DNA of 64,000 nt from assembly GCF_001659785.1 (NCBI RefSeq), contig NZ_CP015961.1:248001-312000 (forward strand), in the 5' to 3' direction. This DNA is from Dietzia timorensis (GTDB taxonomy: Bacteria; Actinomycetota; Actinomycetes; Mycobacteriales; Mycobacteriaceae). Within the stretch, counting starts at the first letter, position 1, and each line of letters starts with the position of its first letter. Shown piece after piece: positions 41,958 to 50,470 of this stretch. The position numbers were made by a program, and so were the translations under genes. The notes beneath the pieces are model-generated. The model had not been told where the DNA came from, did not search any database, and saw only the letters and a program-made list of their open reading frames with translations.

Positions 41958-43118
41958 CTAGGCCTCGGCTTCCTTCGGGTTCTCGCCGTACTTCATCCGG
42001 TAGGCGACGTGATCCATGTAGGTGCGGATCTCCTCGGTCTCCTCGCCCTCGTGGAGCTTTTCGTGAGCCTCCCGCATGAGCTTCTCGTGCGTGTGCGCGG
42101 CCTCTTCGTCGCCCTCGTCGTGGAGCACTTCCTTGGCGTGCTTGAGCACCGAGTTCTGGCGCGTCTTGCGCTGCCCGACAGGGGTGTACAGCGAGGTCAC
42201 CACGACGATGACGATGACGAGAACGATGACTGCGAGCGACAGCTCCGTCGGGATCTCCCATACGTCCACGTGCTCGCCGCCGTTGATGAACGGCAGGTTG
42301 TTCTCGTGCAGAGCGTGGATGATGAGCTTGACGCCGATGAACGCGAGGATGACCGAGAGCCCGTAGGACAGGAACACGAGGCGGTCGAGGAGGCCGTCGA
42401 GAAGGAAGTACAGCTGGCGAAGGCCGAGAAGCGAGAAGGTGACGGCGGTGAAGACGATGAACACGTCCTGGGTGATGCCGAAGATCGCCGGGATCGAGTC
42501 AAAGGCGAACATGATGTCCGTACCGCCGATGGCCACCATGACGAGTAGCATCGGAGTCATGACCCGCTTGCCATTTTCGACGGTGAACAGCCTGTCGCCG
42601 TCGTAATGGTCCGTCGAGGGGATGACCTTCTTGGCCACGCGCACGGCGATATTGTCCGCATCGTCGTCGCTGTCATCGGTGATGAGCCGGCCCGCGGTCC
42701 AGATGAGGAACAGGCCGAAGATGTAGAACAGCACGGCGAAGCGTTCGAGCGCTGCGGCGCCGATGAAGATGAAGGCCGTGCGCGCGATGAGGGAGAAGAC
42801 GATGCCGAACAGCAGCACTTTCTGCTGATCCGCGCGCGGAACCTTGAAGCTGGCGATGACCAGTAGGAAGACGAAGAGATTATCGACGCTCAGCGCCTTC
42901 TCGGTGAGGTAGCCCGCGAAGTATTCGACGCCCATCTGCTGGCCGCCGAAGATCCACACGACCACGCCGAACAAAATGGCGATTCCCACGTAGATCGACG
43001 ACCACACCGCCGCTTCCTTGAGCGTGGGAATGTGGGCCTTCCGGACATGGAAGAAATAGTCGAACAAGAGTAGGCCCACGATCAGGGCTACCGTCAGAAT
43101 CCAAACAGTGGTGGACAT
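41958..43118 (-). CDS. TerC family integral membrane protein
   Basis: This 386-residue TerC/Alx-type protein has nine predicted membrane helices and the acidic intramembrane motifs of the family: ALSVDNLFVFLL, GGTDIMFAFDSIPAIFGIT and a long cytosolic loop between them (about residues 155-190, DDSDDDADN). A charged C-terminal tail of about 75 residues (EEAAHTHEKLMREAH) is predicted to be coiled. Family members export manganese or act in tellurite resistance. No yybP-ykoY element was found in its 220-base upstream region; a hairpin CTCTCA/TGAGAG lies directly before the RBS. Confidence 0.88.
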   Translation of the reverse strand: MSTTVWILTVALIVGLLLFDYFFHVRKAHIPTLKEAAVWSSIYVGIAILFGVVVWIFGGQQMGVEYFAGYLTEKALSVDNLFVFLLVIASFKVPRADQQKVLLFGIVFSLIARTAFIFIGAAALERFAVLFYIFGLFLIWTAGRLITDDSDDDADNIAVRVAKKVIPSTDHYDGDRLFTVENGKRVMTPMLLVMVAIGGTDIMFAFDSIPAIFGITQDVFIVFTAVTFSLLGLRQLYFLLDGLLDRLVFLSYGLSVILAFIGVKLIIHALHENNLPFINGGEHVDVWEIPTELSLAVIVLVIVIVVVTSLYTPVGQRKTRQNSVLKHAKEVLHDEGDEEAAHTHEKLMREAHEKLHEGEETEEIRTYMDHVAYRMKYGENPKEAEA

Positions 43119-43124
43119 CGAATC

Positions 43125-43142
43125 CTCTCAAACACGTGAGAG
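43125..43142 (-). promoter_or_regulatory. Short hairpin in the terC leader
   Basis: CTCTCA (43125-43130) and TGAGAG (43137-43142) form a six-base stem that begins seven bases before the terC ATG. It would mask the ribosome-binding site in the mRNA. It is small and could be coincidence. Confidence 0.3.
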
Positions 43143-43232
43143 CACATTTTATCGGACGCAACAGAATTGGTGTGTTTGCCCAGCGTCGGTTCGCCAAACG
43201 CGGTTTCGGAGGCGGTTCCCGTGCATCGGCGC

Positions 43233-43272
43233 GGCGTGAACTTCACGCCGGGAAAACCCGACGTGCCATAAT
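43233..43272 (+). promoter_or_regulatory. Operator-like palindrome and putative -10 of the mevalonate operon
   Basis: GGCGTGAA-C-TTCACGCC (43233-43249) is a perfect eight-base inverted repeat around one base. A CATAAT at 43267-43272 would be a -10, which puts the palindrome over the -35. The arrangement fits repression of mvk by an unknown regulator. Confidence 0.45.
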
Positions 43273-43340
43273 GAACCGAATACGAAGAACGCCCCGGACC
43301 ATGCGTTCACATTGATCCGCCACGGGGGAGAGGACGTGGA

Positions 43341-44342
43341 ATGAGCGAAGTTCAGCTGAGCGCTGCTCGTTCCCGCGCCGCCTCCGTCGGCGACGGGGGT
43401 AGCTCGCCGGAGACCGACTACGCCGGATCCGGATACGCCCATTCGAAGGCGATCCTGCTGGGGGAACATTCTGTCGTCTACGGCGCCCCCGCGATCGCGA
43501 TCCCGGTCGAGGCTCTCGGCGTGCAGGCGTGGGTCAACCCGCGCGCTGAGGGGCTGTACCTCGAAAGCGATCTGTACACCGGCGACCAGTGCGACACCGA
43601 GCACCAGACCGGCCCCGTTCGCGCGGCGGTCGCCGCGGCGCTCGAGGCGACCGGACAGCCCGGCGCGGGCCTGAGCGTGCGTCTGCACTCCACGATCCCG
43701 TTCGCCCGCGGGCTCGGTTCCAGCGCGGCGGTCGGCGCGGCGATCGGGCGCGCGATCGGCTCGATGGCCGGGCGCACACTAGACCCGGAACAGCTCAATA
43801 CGATCATCCAGGCGGCCGAGACAGTGGCGCACGGCAAACCGAGTGGGCTCGACGCGCGCACCGTGGTCGCCGATAGCCCGATCCGCTTCCAGAGTGGGGA
43901 GGTTTCGGCGATCTCCGTCGGCGGCGAGTTCGACTTCGTCATCGCCGATACCGGGGTCACCGGCAGCACCGCGGAGGCCGTGGATTCGGTGCGCGTGCAG
44001 CGCGAGGCGGAACGCGGTCGGGTCGAGGGCATCCTCGCGCAGCTCGCCGAGCACGCCGATGCCGCGGTCGCGGACCTCGCCTCCGGCGCGAAAAGCGCGC
44101 TGGGGGAGAAAATGTCCACCGTGCACGGGCTCCTCGCGTCGATCCGGGTGAGCTCCCCGCTACTCGATTCCCTCGTCGCAGAAGCCAACGCTGCCGGCGC
44201 GCTGGGGGCGAAGCTCACCGGTGGCGGGCTCGGCGGGTGCATCATGGCGCTCGCGTCGTCCGGAGCCCACGCGCAGCAGATCCGCGACGCCCTGTACCGT
44301 GCGGGCGCCGTACACACGTGGCATACGAAGGTGGTTCCGTAG
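43341..44342 (+). CDS. mvk: Mevalonate kinase
   Basis: This is the first gene of a six-gene mevalonate cluster; the kinase phosphorylates mevalonate with ATP. The 333-residue GHMP kinase has motif 1 in ILLGEHSVVYGAPAIAIP (about residues 38-55), motif 2 PFARGLGSSAAVGAAIG (about 120-136), the catalytic-Asp region GKPSGLDARTVVA and motif 3 KLTGGGLGGCIMAL. The GGGGGAGAGG before the ATG is a strong RBS. The next gene begins immediately after its stop. Confidence 0.93.
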   Translation: MSEVQLSAARSRAASVGDGGSSPETDYAGSGYAHSKAILLGEHSVVYGAPAIAIPVEALGVQAWVNPRAEGLYLESDLYTGDQCDTEHQTGPVRAAVAAALEATGQPGAGLSVRLHSTIPFARGLGSSAAVGAAIGRAIGSMAGRTLDPEQLNTIIQAAETVAHGKPSGLDARTVVADSPIRFQSGEVSAISVGGEFDFVIADTGVTGSTAEAVDSVRVQREAERGRVEGILAQLAEHADAAVADLASGAKSALGEKMSTVHGLLASIRVSSPLLDSLVAEANAAGALGAKLTGGGLGGCIMALASSGAHAQQIRDALYRAGAVHTWHTKVVP

Positions 44343-45350
44343 ATGAGTAACGGCGTCGGCATCGCTCGCGCATATCCGAACATGGCCCTGGTCAAGTACT
44401 GGGGCAAGCGCGACGAGGCGATGATGCTGCCCGCCGCGGGCAGTATCTCGATGACCTTCGACACCTACGCCACCACGACGCGCGTAGAACTCGACCCAAC
44501 CGCGCAATCGGACACCGTGGAGCTCAACGGGCAGGTCGCCGGCGGCGACGCCGCGGCGCGAGTGGTCGCTTTTCTCGACATCGTGCGTGAGATGGCCGGC
44601 TCGCAGTCCCGGGCGCACACCGTCACGGTCAACGAGGCGCCTACCGCTGCGGGGCTCGCGTCCTCCGCGTCCGGGTTCTCCGCGCTGGCCGTTGCCGCCT
44701 CGCGTGCCTACGGACTCGATCTCGACCAGGCCGCGCTGAGCCGGCTTGCGCGGCGCGGTTCGGGCTCCGCCGCCCGTTCGGTGGTCGATGGCATGGCCAT
44801 CTGGCACGCCGGTGACACCGACGTCGAGTCCTTCGCCGAGCCCATCGACGCCCCCGATATGCGGCTCGTCATCGTCACCGTAAACGCAGCGCAGAAGGCG
44901 GTCTCGAGCCGCGAGGCGATGCGTCGCACCGCCGCGACCTCCCCGTTCTACGGCGAATGGGTCACGTGCACCGAGGAAACCCTCGAACGCATGGTCGCCG
45001 CGTGCGCCTCGGGCGGGGTCGACGAGATCGGCCGCATCGCCGAGACCCACGCCCTGCGTATGCACGCCGTGATCCAGTCGTGCGACCCGCCGATCCGCTA
45101 CCTGTCCCCGCGCAGCCACGAGATCTTCGACGCCGTCGCCGCGCTCCGCGACGCCGGGACCACCGCGTGGGCGACCGCCGATGCCGGCCCCAACGTCGCC
45201 GTGCTCACGACCCCGGCCGAGGCCGACGCGGTCGCGGGCGCGCTCGCCGATCTCGGGACGGTCCGCGTCGTCGGGCCCGGCCACGGCGCCCGTGCCATCG
45301 ACGAAGAGACGGCGCGCGCCGCCTTCGACGCCGCCCGCAGCGGGACATGA
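44343..45350 (+). CDS. mvaD: Diphosphomevalonate decarboxylase
   Basis: This enzyme uses ATP to decarboxylate mevalonate diphosphate to isopentenyl diphosphate. The 335-residue GHMP-fold product has the N-terminal NMALVKYWGKRDE, the ATP loop ASSASGFSALAVAASRAYG and the GSGSAARSV segment with Ser and Arg residues conserved in the family, plus DAGPNVAVL near the C-terminus. Its ATG directly abuts the mvk stop, and its stop overlaps the next start by four bases, so the three kinases/decarboxylase are translationally coupled. Confidence 0.93.
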   Translation: MSNGVGIARAYPNMALVKYWGKRDEAMMLPAAGSISMTFDTYATTTRVELDPTAQSDTVELNGQVAGGDAAARVVAFLDIVREMAGSQSRAHTVTVNEAPTAAGLASSASGFSALAVAASRAYGLDLDQAALSRLARRGSGSAARSVVDGMAIWHAGDTDVESFAEPIDAPDMRLVIVTVNAAQKAVSSREAMRRTAATSPFYGEWVTCTEETLERMVAACASGGVDEIGRIAETHALRMHAVIQSCDPPIRYLSPRSHEIFDAVAALRDAGTTAWATADAGPNVAVLTTPAEADAVAGALADLGTVRVVGPGHGARAIDEETARAAFDAARSGT

Positions 45351-46453
45351 GCCAGGTCGCAGCCTCTGCGCCCGGCAAGCTCTACATCGCCGGCGAGTAC
45401 GCCGTGGTCGAGCCCGGCCATCCGGCGATCCTCGTCGCCGTCGACCGCTTCGTCACCGTCTCCGTCGACTTCGCACCCCAACTACACCCCGCCGATGACG
45501 CCGGAGGCCGCATCTTCTCGGACCGCTACCCCTCGGGTTCCAGGGACTATGCGCGAGCATCGGGCCGTATCGTCCCGGAGAATGGCGAGCTCGACTACGT
45601 GATCAGTGCGCTGGCCACAGTCGACGAGCTCCGCGCGGCCGAAGGCATAGATCCGCGCGCGTTCGACCTCCACATCACCAGCACGCTCGACGAGGCCGAC
45701 GGTCGCAAGTACGGCCTCGGGTCCTCGGGTGCCGTCGCCGTAGCGACGGTCGACGCGGCGGCGCAGGCCTGCGGGCTGGAGCTGGACCGCCGCGACATTT
45801 TCCAGGCCGCTCTGCTCGCGACGATCGCGGTGTCCCCGAACGCCTCGGGCGGCGATATCGCCGCGTCGACGTACGGCGGCTGGGTGCGGTACGTCTCGCC
45901 GGATCGCGCGGTCCTCCGTCAGCAAGCGGCCGAACACGGGGCGGCGTGGACGCTGCGACATGGCGAGTGGGGGAGCTGCGAGGTGCTCCCGCTCGGGGCG
46001 CCCGCGGGACTGGACTTGCACGTCGGCTGGACGGGCGCGCCCGCATCGACGAACGCGCTGGTCGCGCACGTGCGGCGCGGTGATTCGCGGGCGGCGGACG
46101 AGTACGCGCGGTTCCTGGCGGCGAACTCTACGTCGGTCGAAGCGCTCACCGCCGCGTGGACCCGGGACCCCGGCCGCGTGTGCGAGGGGATCGGCGAGGT
46201 GCGGCGGCAGCTCCGGCGCCTCGGAGAGGCGGCCGGCGCGGAACTGGAGACCCCGTTGCTGGCGACGCTGTGCGAGGTCGCCGAGGAGCACGGCGCGGCT
46301 GCCAAGTTCGCGGGCGCGGGCGGCGGCGACTGCGGGGTCGCGCTCGCCGGCCCGGGCGTAGACGCCGCGGCGATGCGCTCCGCGTGGGAACGTGCCGGCG
46401 TGCGCGCGCTGGACCTCCGGCCGACAGAACCGACGACGACAGGTGGTGTGTAG
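45347..46453 (+). CDS. Phosphomevalonate kinase
   Basis: The 368-residue GHMP kinase converts phosphomevalonate to mevalonate diphosphate. Evidence: APGKLYIAGEYAVVEPGHPAI at the N-terminus, the ATP-binding YGLGSSGAVAVATVDAA (about residues 125-142), the segment GGDIAASTYGGWV and the C-terminal KFAGAGGGDCGVAL. The ATG at 45347 overlaps the mvaD stop (ATGA) and is far more plausible than a longer in-frame reading that overlaps mvaD by 390 bases. The product resembles the actinobacterial and Gram-positive PMK group. Confidence 0.9.
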   Translation: MSQVAASAPGKLYIAGEYAVVEPGHPAILVAVDRFVTVSVDFAPQLHPADDAGGRIFSDRYPSGSRDYARASGRIVPENGELDYVISALATVDELRAAEGIDPRAFDLHITSTLDEADGRKYGLGSSGAVAVATVDAAAQACGLELDRRDIFQAALLATIAVSPNASGGDIAASTYGGWVRYVSPDRAVLRQQAAEHGAAWTLRHGEWGSCEVLPLGAPAGLDLHVGWTGAPASTNALVAHVRRGDSRAADEYARFLAANSTSVEALTAAWTRDPGRVCEGIGEVRRQLRRLGEAAGAELETPLLATLCEVAEEHGAAAKFAGAGGGDCGVALAGPGVDAAAMRSAWERAGVRALDLRPTEPTTTGGV

Positions 46454-46456
46454 GCG

Positions 46457-47596
46457 ATGGCGGATCAACACTCCGGCAAGCATCAGGTAGACGGGCCCGA
46501 GCCGCGGCGCGAGCGCAAGGACGACCACCTGCGCCTCGCCGCCGAGCAGTGGACCGGACCGGGCGCAGGCGGCGCACGGCGCAACGAGTTCGACGACCTC
46601 GAATTCGTCCACGACGCCCTCGGCGGCGTCTCCACCTCGGACGTGAACCTCGCCGCTCGCGTCGGAGAGTGGACGTGGGCCACGCCGTTCTACATCAACG
46701 GGATGACAGGCGGCACCGACCGCTCGACGGAGATCAACACCCAACTCGCCATCGCGGCGCGCGAGACGGGGCTCACCATGGCGTGCGGATCGATGTCGAT
46801 CGCGCTCGAAGACGAGGAGGCGGCGCGCGGCTTCGCCGTGCTGCGCCGCGAGAACCCGGACGGCTTCCTGCTCGCCAACATCGGCGCCGGGCGGAGCGCG
46901 GACGACGCCGCGCGCGTTGTCGACCTGATCTCCGCCGACGCGCTTCAGCTGCACGTCAACGCCGTGCAGGAGACCGTGATGCCCGAAGGTTCGCGCGATT
47001 TCTCGACGTGGCTGAGCGGTGTCGCCGAGATCGTGCGGCGCAGCGAGGTACCTGTCGTGGTCAAGGAGGTCGGGTTCGGGCTGTCGCGCCGGGCGTTGGC
47101 GCGGCTCGCCGAGGTCGGCGTGGAGATCGCTGACGTCGGAGGCCGCGGCGGCACCGACTTCCTCGCCATCGAGAACGCCAGACGATCCGCCCGCGACTAC
47201 GCCTTCCTCACCGGGTTCGGGCAGTCGGCGGCAGCCTGTCTGCTCGACGCCGGGGTGGCCGGCGCCGCTACGGGCGTAGAGTCCGCGCGGCCGGCGACGA
47301 TCCTGGCGTCCGGGGGCGTGCGTAACCCGCTGGACGTCGCGAAGGCGTTGGCGCTGGGAGCGAGCGCGGTGGGCGTTGCCGGGGTCTTCCTCGACGCGAT
47401 CCTCGAGGGCGGCGAAGACGCGCTCTCCGACGTCATAAAGCGGTGGCAGGCGCAGTTGCGGGAGCTGTGTGGGCTACTGGGTGCCGCAGACATCGGCGCG
47501 CTGCGCGATGCGGACGTTCTCGTGCGCGGGCGGCTGCGAGAGCACTGCGAGCTTCGCGGCGTAGACGCCGCCGCGCTGGCCAGACGTAGCGGTTAA
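46457..47596 (+). CDS. fni: Type II isopentenyl-diphosphate delta-isomerase
   Basis: This FMN- and NADPH-dependent isomerase interconverts IPP and DMAPP. The 379-residue TIM-barrel product has PFYINGMTGGTDRSTEIN, the segment LQLHVNAVQETVMPEG, VVVKEVGFGLS and the phosphate/flavin-binding DVGGRGGTDFLAIEN and LASGGVRNPLDVAKAL. It begins three bases after the pmk stop. A C-terminal extension of about 25 residues (RLREHCELRGVDAAALARR) is present. A gap of 149 bases separates it from mvaA, which may have a further promoter. Confidence 0.92.
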   Translation: MADQHSGKHQVDGPEPRRERKDDHLRLAAEQWTGPGAGGARRNEFDDLEFVHDALGGVSTSDVNLAARVGEWTWATPFYINGMTGGTDRSTEINTQLAIAARETGLTMACGSMSIALEDEEAARGFAVLRRENPDGFLLANIGAGRSADDAARVVDLISADALQLHVNAVQETVMPEGSRDFSTWLSGVAEIVRRSEVPVVVKEVGFGLSRRALARLAEVGVEIADVGGRGGTDFLAIENARRSARDYAFLTGFGQSAAACLLDAGVAGAATGVESARPATILASGGVRNPLDVAKALALGASAVGVAGVFLDAILEGGEDALSDVIKRWQAQLRELCGLLGAADIGALRDADVLVRGRLREHCELRGVDAAALARRSG

Positions 47597-47745
47597 CGTC
47601 GGCGCGCGACGCGGCGCGGGCGGCGGTGGGTCGGGCAAACCCCGGGCGAGGTCGGTCCGCATGAGGGAAAATGAGTTACCTGAATTTTCATTGGCTAACC
47701 GCAGTGGGACTATGGATCGAAGCGACAACCGAGCAGGAGTAGTTA

Positions 47746-48801
47746 GTGAGCACTGAGCGAGAAGTGTCTGTCACCGGCGTGCCCACCCAATGGGTCGGGC
47801 CGATCCGCGTGAGCGGCAACGCTGTGACGGGCGAAATCGAGGTGCCCTTGGCGACCTACGAGTCGCCGCTCTGGCCGTCGGTCGGTCGCGGGGCGAAGAT
47901 CTCCCGCATGGTCGAAGGCGGCATCCGGGCGACCGTGGTCGGCGAACGAATGTCGCGCTCGGTACTGTTCGTCGCGCGCGATGGCGCGGCCGCGTTTACC
48001 GCCTCGCAGCAGATTCTCGCACGTTTGGACGAGCTGCATGCGGTCGTCGGTTCCGGCAGTCGGCACGCGAAGCTGGTCGATGTGCACCCGGAGATCGTCG
48101 GCAATCTCCTCTACCTCCGCTTCGCCCTGCAGACCGGCGACGCCTCGGGCCACAACATGGTGACCCACGCTGCCGACCAGCTGATGACCGAGATCCTCGG
48201 CTGGAACCTCGGCCTCGAGTACGGCTCGATCTCGGGCAACTTCTGTACGGACAAGAAAGCCACCGGGGTCAACGGGATCCTCGGGCGCGGCCGCAACGTC
48301 GTCGCCGACATCGTCATCCCGCACGAGATCGTCCGCGACAACCTGCGCACCGACGCCGACGAGTTCGTCGACCTGGTGATGCGGAAGAACTACGTCGGCT
48401 CCACGATCGCCGGGGCGCTGCGCTCGGCGAACGCGCACTTTGCGAACATGTTGCTCGCCATCTACCTGGCCACCGGGCAGGACGCGGCCAATATCGTCGA
48501 GGGCTCCCAGGGATTTGCCTACGCGGAGTCCCGGGACGAAGGACTATACTTCTCCTGTACGCTCCCGCATCTGATCGTCGGTACCGTTGGCAATGGCAAG
48601 GACCTTCCGGATGTGGAGAACGCGCTCCAGCGGCTCGGTTGCCGAGAGGAGCGCGAGCCCGGAGGCAATGCGCGTCGTTTGGCGTCGTTGGTGGCTGCCA
48701 CGGTTCTTTGCGGTGAGCTTTCGCTGTTGGCCGCCCAGACGAATCAGGGCGAGCTGATGGCCACACACAGACAATTCGAACGCGCTAAGGGGCAGAACTG
48801 A
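47746..48801 (+). CDS. mvaA: Hydroxymethylglutaryl-CoA reductase, class I-like
   Basis: This enzyme reduces HMG-CoA to mevalonate with two NAD(P)H, the committed step. The 351-residue product has the catalytic Glu region ATYESPLWPSVGRG, the dinucleotide motif TGDASGHNMVTHA (class I enzymes: GDAMGMN), the catalytic Lys in NFCTDKKATGVN (class I: DKKPAAIN), VGTVGNGKDLP and the C-terminal catalytic His in LMATHRQFERA. These features and lack of a membrane anchor match the soluble class I-type enzyme of Streptomyces. Start is GTG with AGGAG upstream. Confidence 0.92.
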   Translation: MSTEREVSVTGVPTQWVGPIRVSGNAVTGEIEVPLATYESPLWPSVGRGAKISRMVEGGIRATVVGERMSRSVLFVARDGAAAFTASQQILARLDELHAVVGSGSRHAKLVDVHPEIVGNLLYLRFALQTGDASGHNMVTHAADQLMTEILGWNLGLEYGSISGNFCTDKKATGVNGILGRGRNVVADIVIPHEIVRDNLRTDADEFVDLVMRKNYVGSTIAGALRSANAHFANMLLAIYLATGQDAANIVEGSQGFAYAESRDEGLYFSCTLPHLIVGTVGNGKDLPDVENALQRLGCREEREPGGNARRLASLVAATVLCGELSLLAAQTNQGELMATHRQFERAKGQN

Positions 48802-49955
48802 TGACGGCGATTGGCATTCACGACATCGAGTTGGCCACGGCCCATCACGTCGTCGACCTCGCGGATCTCGCCGAGGCGCGCGGCGTGGATCCGGCCAAGT
48901 TCCAGAAGGGCCTTGGGCAGGACGAGTTCAGCTTCCCGGCTCCCGACGAGGATGTGGTGACGATGGGCGCGACTGCCGCGCATCGCCTCCTCGAGCGCAC
49001 CGGCACCGAGGGCGTCCGCACGCTGATGTTCGCGACCGAGACCGGTGTGGACCAGTCGAAGTCGACCGCCGTGTACGTGCACAAGCTTCTCGATCTTCCC
49101 GGCGAGGTGCGCTCCTTCGAACTCAAGCAGGCCTGCTATTCGGGGACCGGCGCGCTGCAGGCCGCGATCGGCATCGTCGCCCGCAACCCCGAGGAGCGGG
49201 TGCTCGTTATTTCCGCCGATGTCGCGCGGTACGAGATGAACTCCCCGGGCGAACCGACACAGGGCGCGGGCGCTGTGGCGATGCTCGTCGCCGCAGATCC
49301 GGCGCTCGTCGAGATCGATCCGGCCTCCGGGGTGTACTCGGAGGACGTGGACGATTTCTGGCGACCGAACGATTCCACTACCGCCGTCGTCGACGGCGGT
49401 CTGTCGATCACCGCGTACCTCAAGTCGGTCGAGAAGGCGTGGAAGGATCTCGAGCAGCACGGCGGCCCGTCGATCTCGGACATCAAGGCGTTCGTCTACC
49501 ACCAGCCGTTCACGAAGATGGCGCGCAAGGCGCAGGCACACCTCGCGCAGGTCACCGGCGCCGAACTCAACGACGGCGCGCTCGACACCGGTTCGGTGTA
49601 CAACCGGCGCATGGGCAACTCGTACACGGCCTCGCTGTACAGCGCGCTCACCTCGCTGCTGCACCACGAGGACGACCTCACCGGTAAGCGAGTCGGACTC
49701 GTGTCCTACGGTTCGGGCAGCGTCGCCGAGATGCTCACCGGCATCGTCAAGGCCGACGAGGACACCCGTCGCCGCGTCCGCGACAAGGTTCTCGGGATGC
49801 TCGACGGCCGCGTTCGCCTCTCCGTTCCCGACTACGAGGGGCTGCACGAGAAGACGATGCCCAGCGCCGACGACACCGACACCCCGCGGGTGACGGGCAG
49901 TCCGTTCCGCTTCGCCGGTATCCGCGGCCGCGCTCGTCACTACGAGCGGGTCTAA
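48801..49955 (+). CDS. mvaS: Hydroxymethylglutaryl-CoA synthase
   Basis: It condenses acetyl-CoA and acetoacetyl-CoA into HMG-CoA. The 384-residue thiolase-superfamily product has the acid residue region FATETGVDQSKSTAVY, the nucleophile Cys in LKQACYSGTGALQAAIG and the His in YHQPFTKMARKA, all conserved in HMGS. Its ATG shares one base with the mvaA stop. It ends the cluster; the order mvk-mvaD-pmk-fni-mvaA-mvaS is the one described for Streptomyces sp. CL190. Acetoacetyl-CoA must be supplied from elsewhere. Confidence 0.93.
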   Translation: MTAIGIHDIELATAHHVVDLADLAEARGVDPAKFQKGLGQDEFSFPAPDEDVVTMGATAAHRLLERTGTEGVRTLMFATETGVDQSKSTAVYVHKLLDLPGEVRSFELKQACYSGTGALQAAIGIVARNPEERVLVISADVARYEMNSPGEPTQGAGAVAMLVAADPALVEIDPASGVYSEDVDDFWRPNDSTTAVVDGGLSITAYLKSVEKAWKDLEQHGGPSISDIKAFVYHQPFTKMARKAQAHLAQVTGAELNDGALDTGSVYNRRMGNSYTASLYSALTSLLHHEDDLTGKRVGLVSYGSGSVAEMLTGIVKADEDTRRRVRDKVLGMLDGRVRLSVPDYEGLHEKTMPSADDTDTPRVTGSPFRFAGIRGRARHYERV

Positions 49956-50059
49956 CGTCGCTGCCGGGAACCTCCTCGAGCGGGACCGGGACCTGGCTCC
50001 ACCTCGACCGGGAACCTGGCGCCATTGGAACGCCGCCGTCGAAATCATGTACTTAATGC

Positions 50060-50461
50060 ATGACGAATTCACCAGCATCACGCCCGGCCCGTTCCACGGT
50101 CCTACTCTTTCTCGGCTGCCTTTCGGTGACCGGCGTTCTCGTGTCCGCATGCGGCACCGAATTCTCCGGTGACAACGCCTACCGCGCCGAGTCCTTCCGG
50201 TTCGACGGGCCCGAATTGCGCGTGAACAGCGACTTCTCCAAGGTCGATGTCCGGGAGGGCGGCGCAGGCGAAGTCACCGTCGCCGAAGATCGCACCGTCA
50301 TCGGCACGGGCGCCGACTCCCCGCAGTGGACGCTCATGGGCAATGTCCTCGACCTCGGCAAGCCGTGCGGCGGTAAGTCCGTCACCGTCGGTCTGTGCGA
50401 GATCACCTACACCGTGACCGTGCCCGCTGGCACGCACGTCGACGTGCAGACTTCGGACTGA
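50060..50461 (+). CDS. Small lipoprotein, possibly truncated DUF4097-like
   Basis: The 133-residue product has a lipoprotein signal with lipobox VSAC (Cys at about residue 31) and then a beta-rich segment. The final YTVTVPAGTHVDVQTSD looks like the beginning of the repeated unit of DUF4097/adhesin-like beta-helix proteins, which usually continue for another 80-100 residues with VDVxTSxGxV repeats, so a premature stop is possible. Convergent with the response regulator gene; it may belong with the two-component system. Confidence 0.6.
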   Translation: MTNSPASRPARSTVLLFLGCLSVTGVLVSACGTEFSGDNAYRAESFRFDGPELRVNSDFSKVDVREGGAGEVTVAEDRTVIGTGADSPQWTLMGNVLDLGKPCGGKSVTVGLCEITYTVTVPAGTHVDVQTSD

Positions 50462-50470
50462 CGGACTGAC

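Noticed and set aside
43119-43340. Possible yybP-ykoY manganese riboswitch upstream of terC
   Set aside because: The conserved motifs of that riboswitch are not seen; only a six-base hairpin is present.
44957-45346. A longer phosphomevalonate kinase start
   Set aside because: It would overlap mvaD by 390 bases with Arg-rich noise; the ATGA overlap at 45347 gives a proper GHMP kinase N-terminus.
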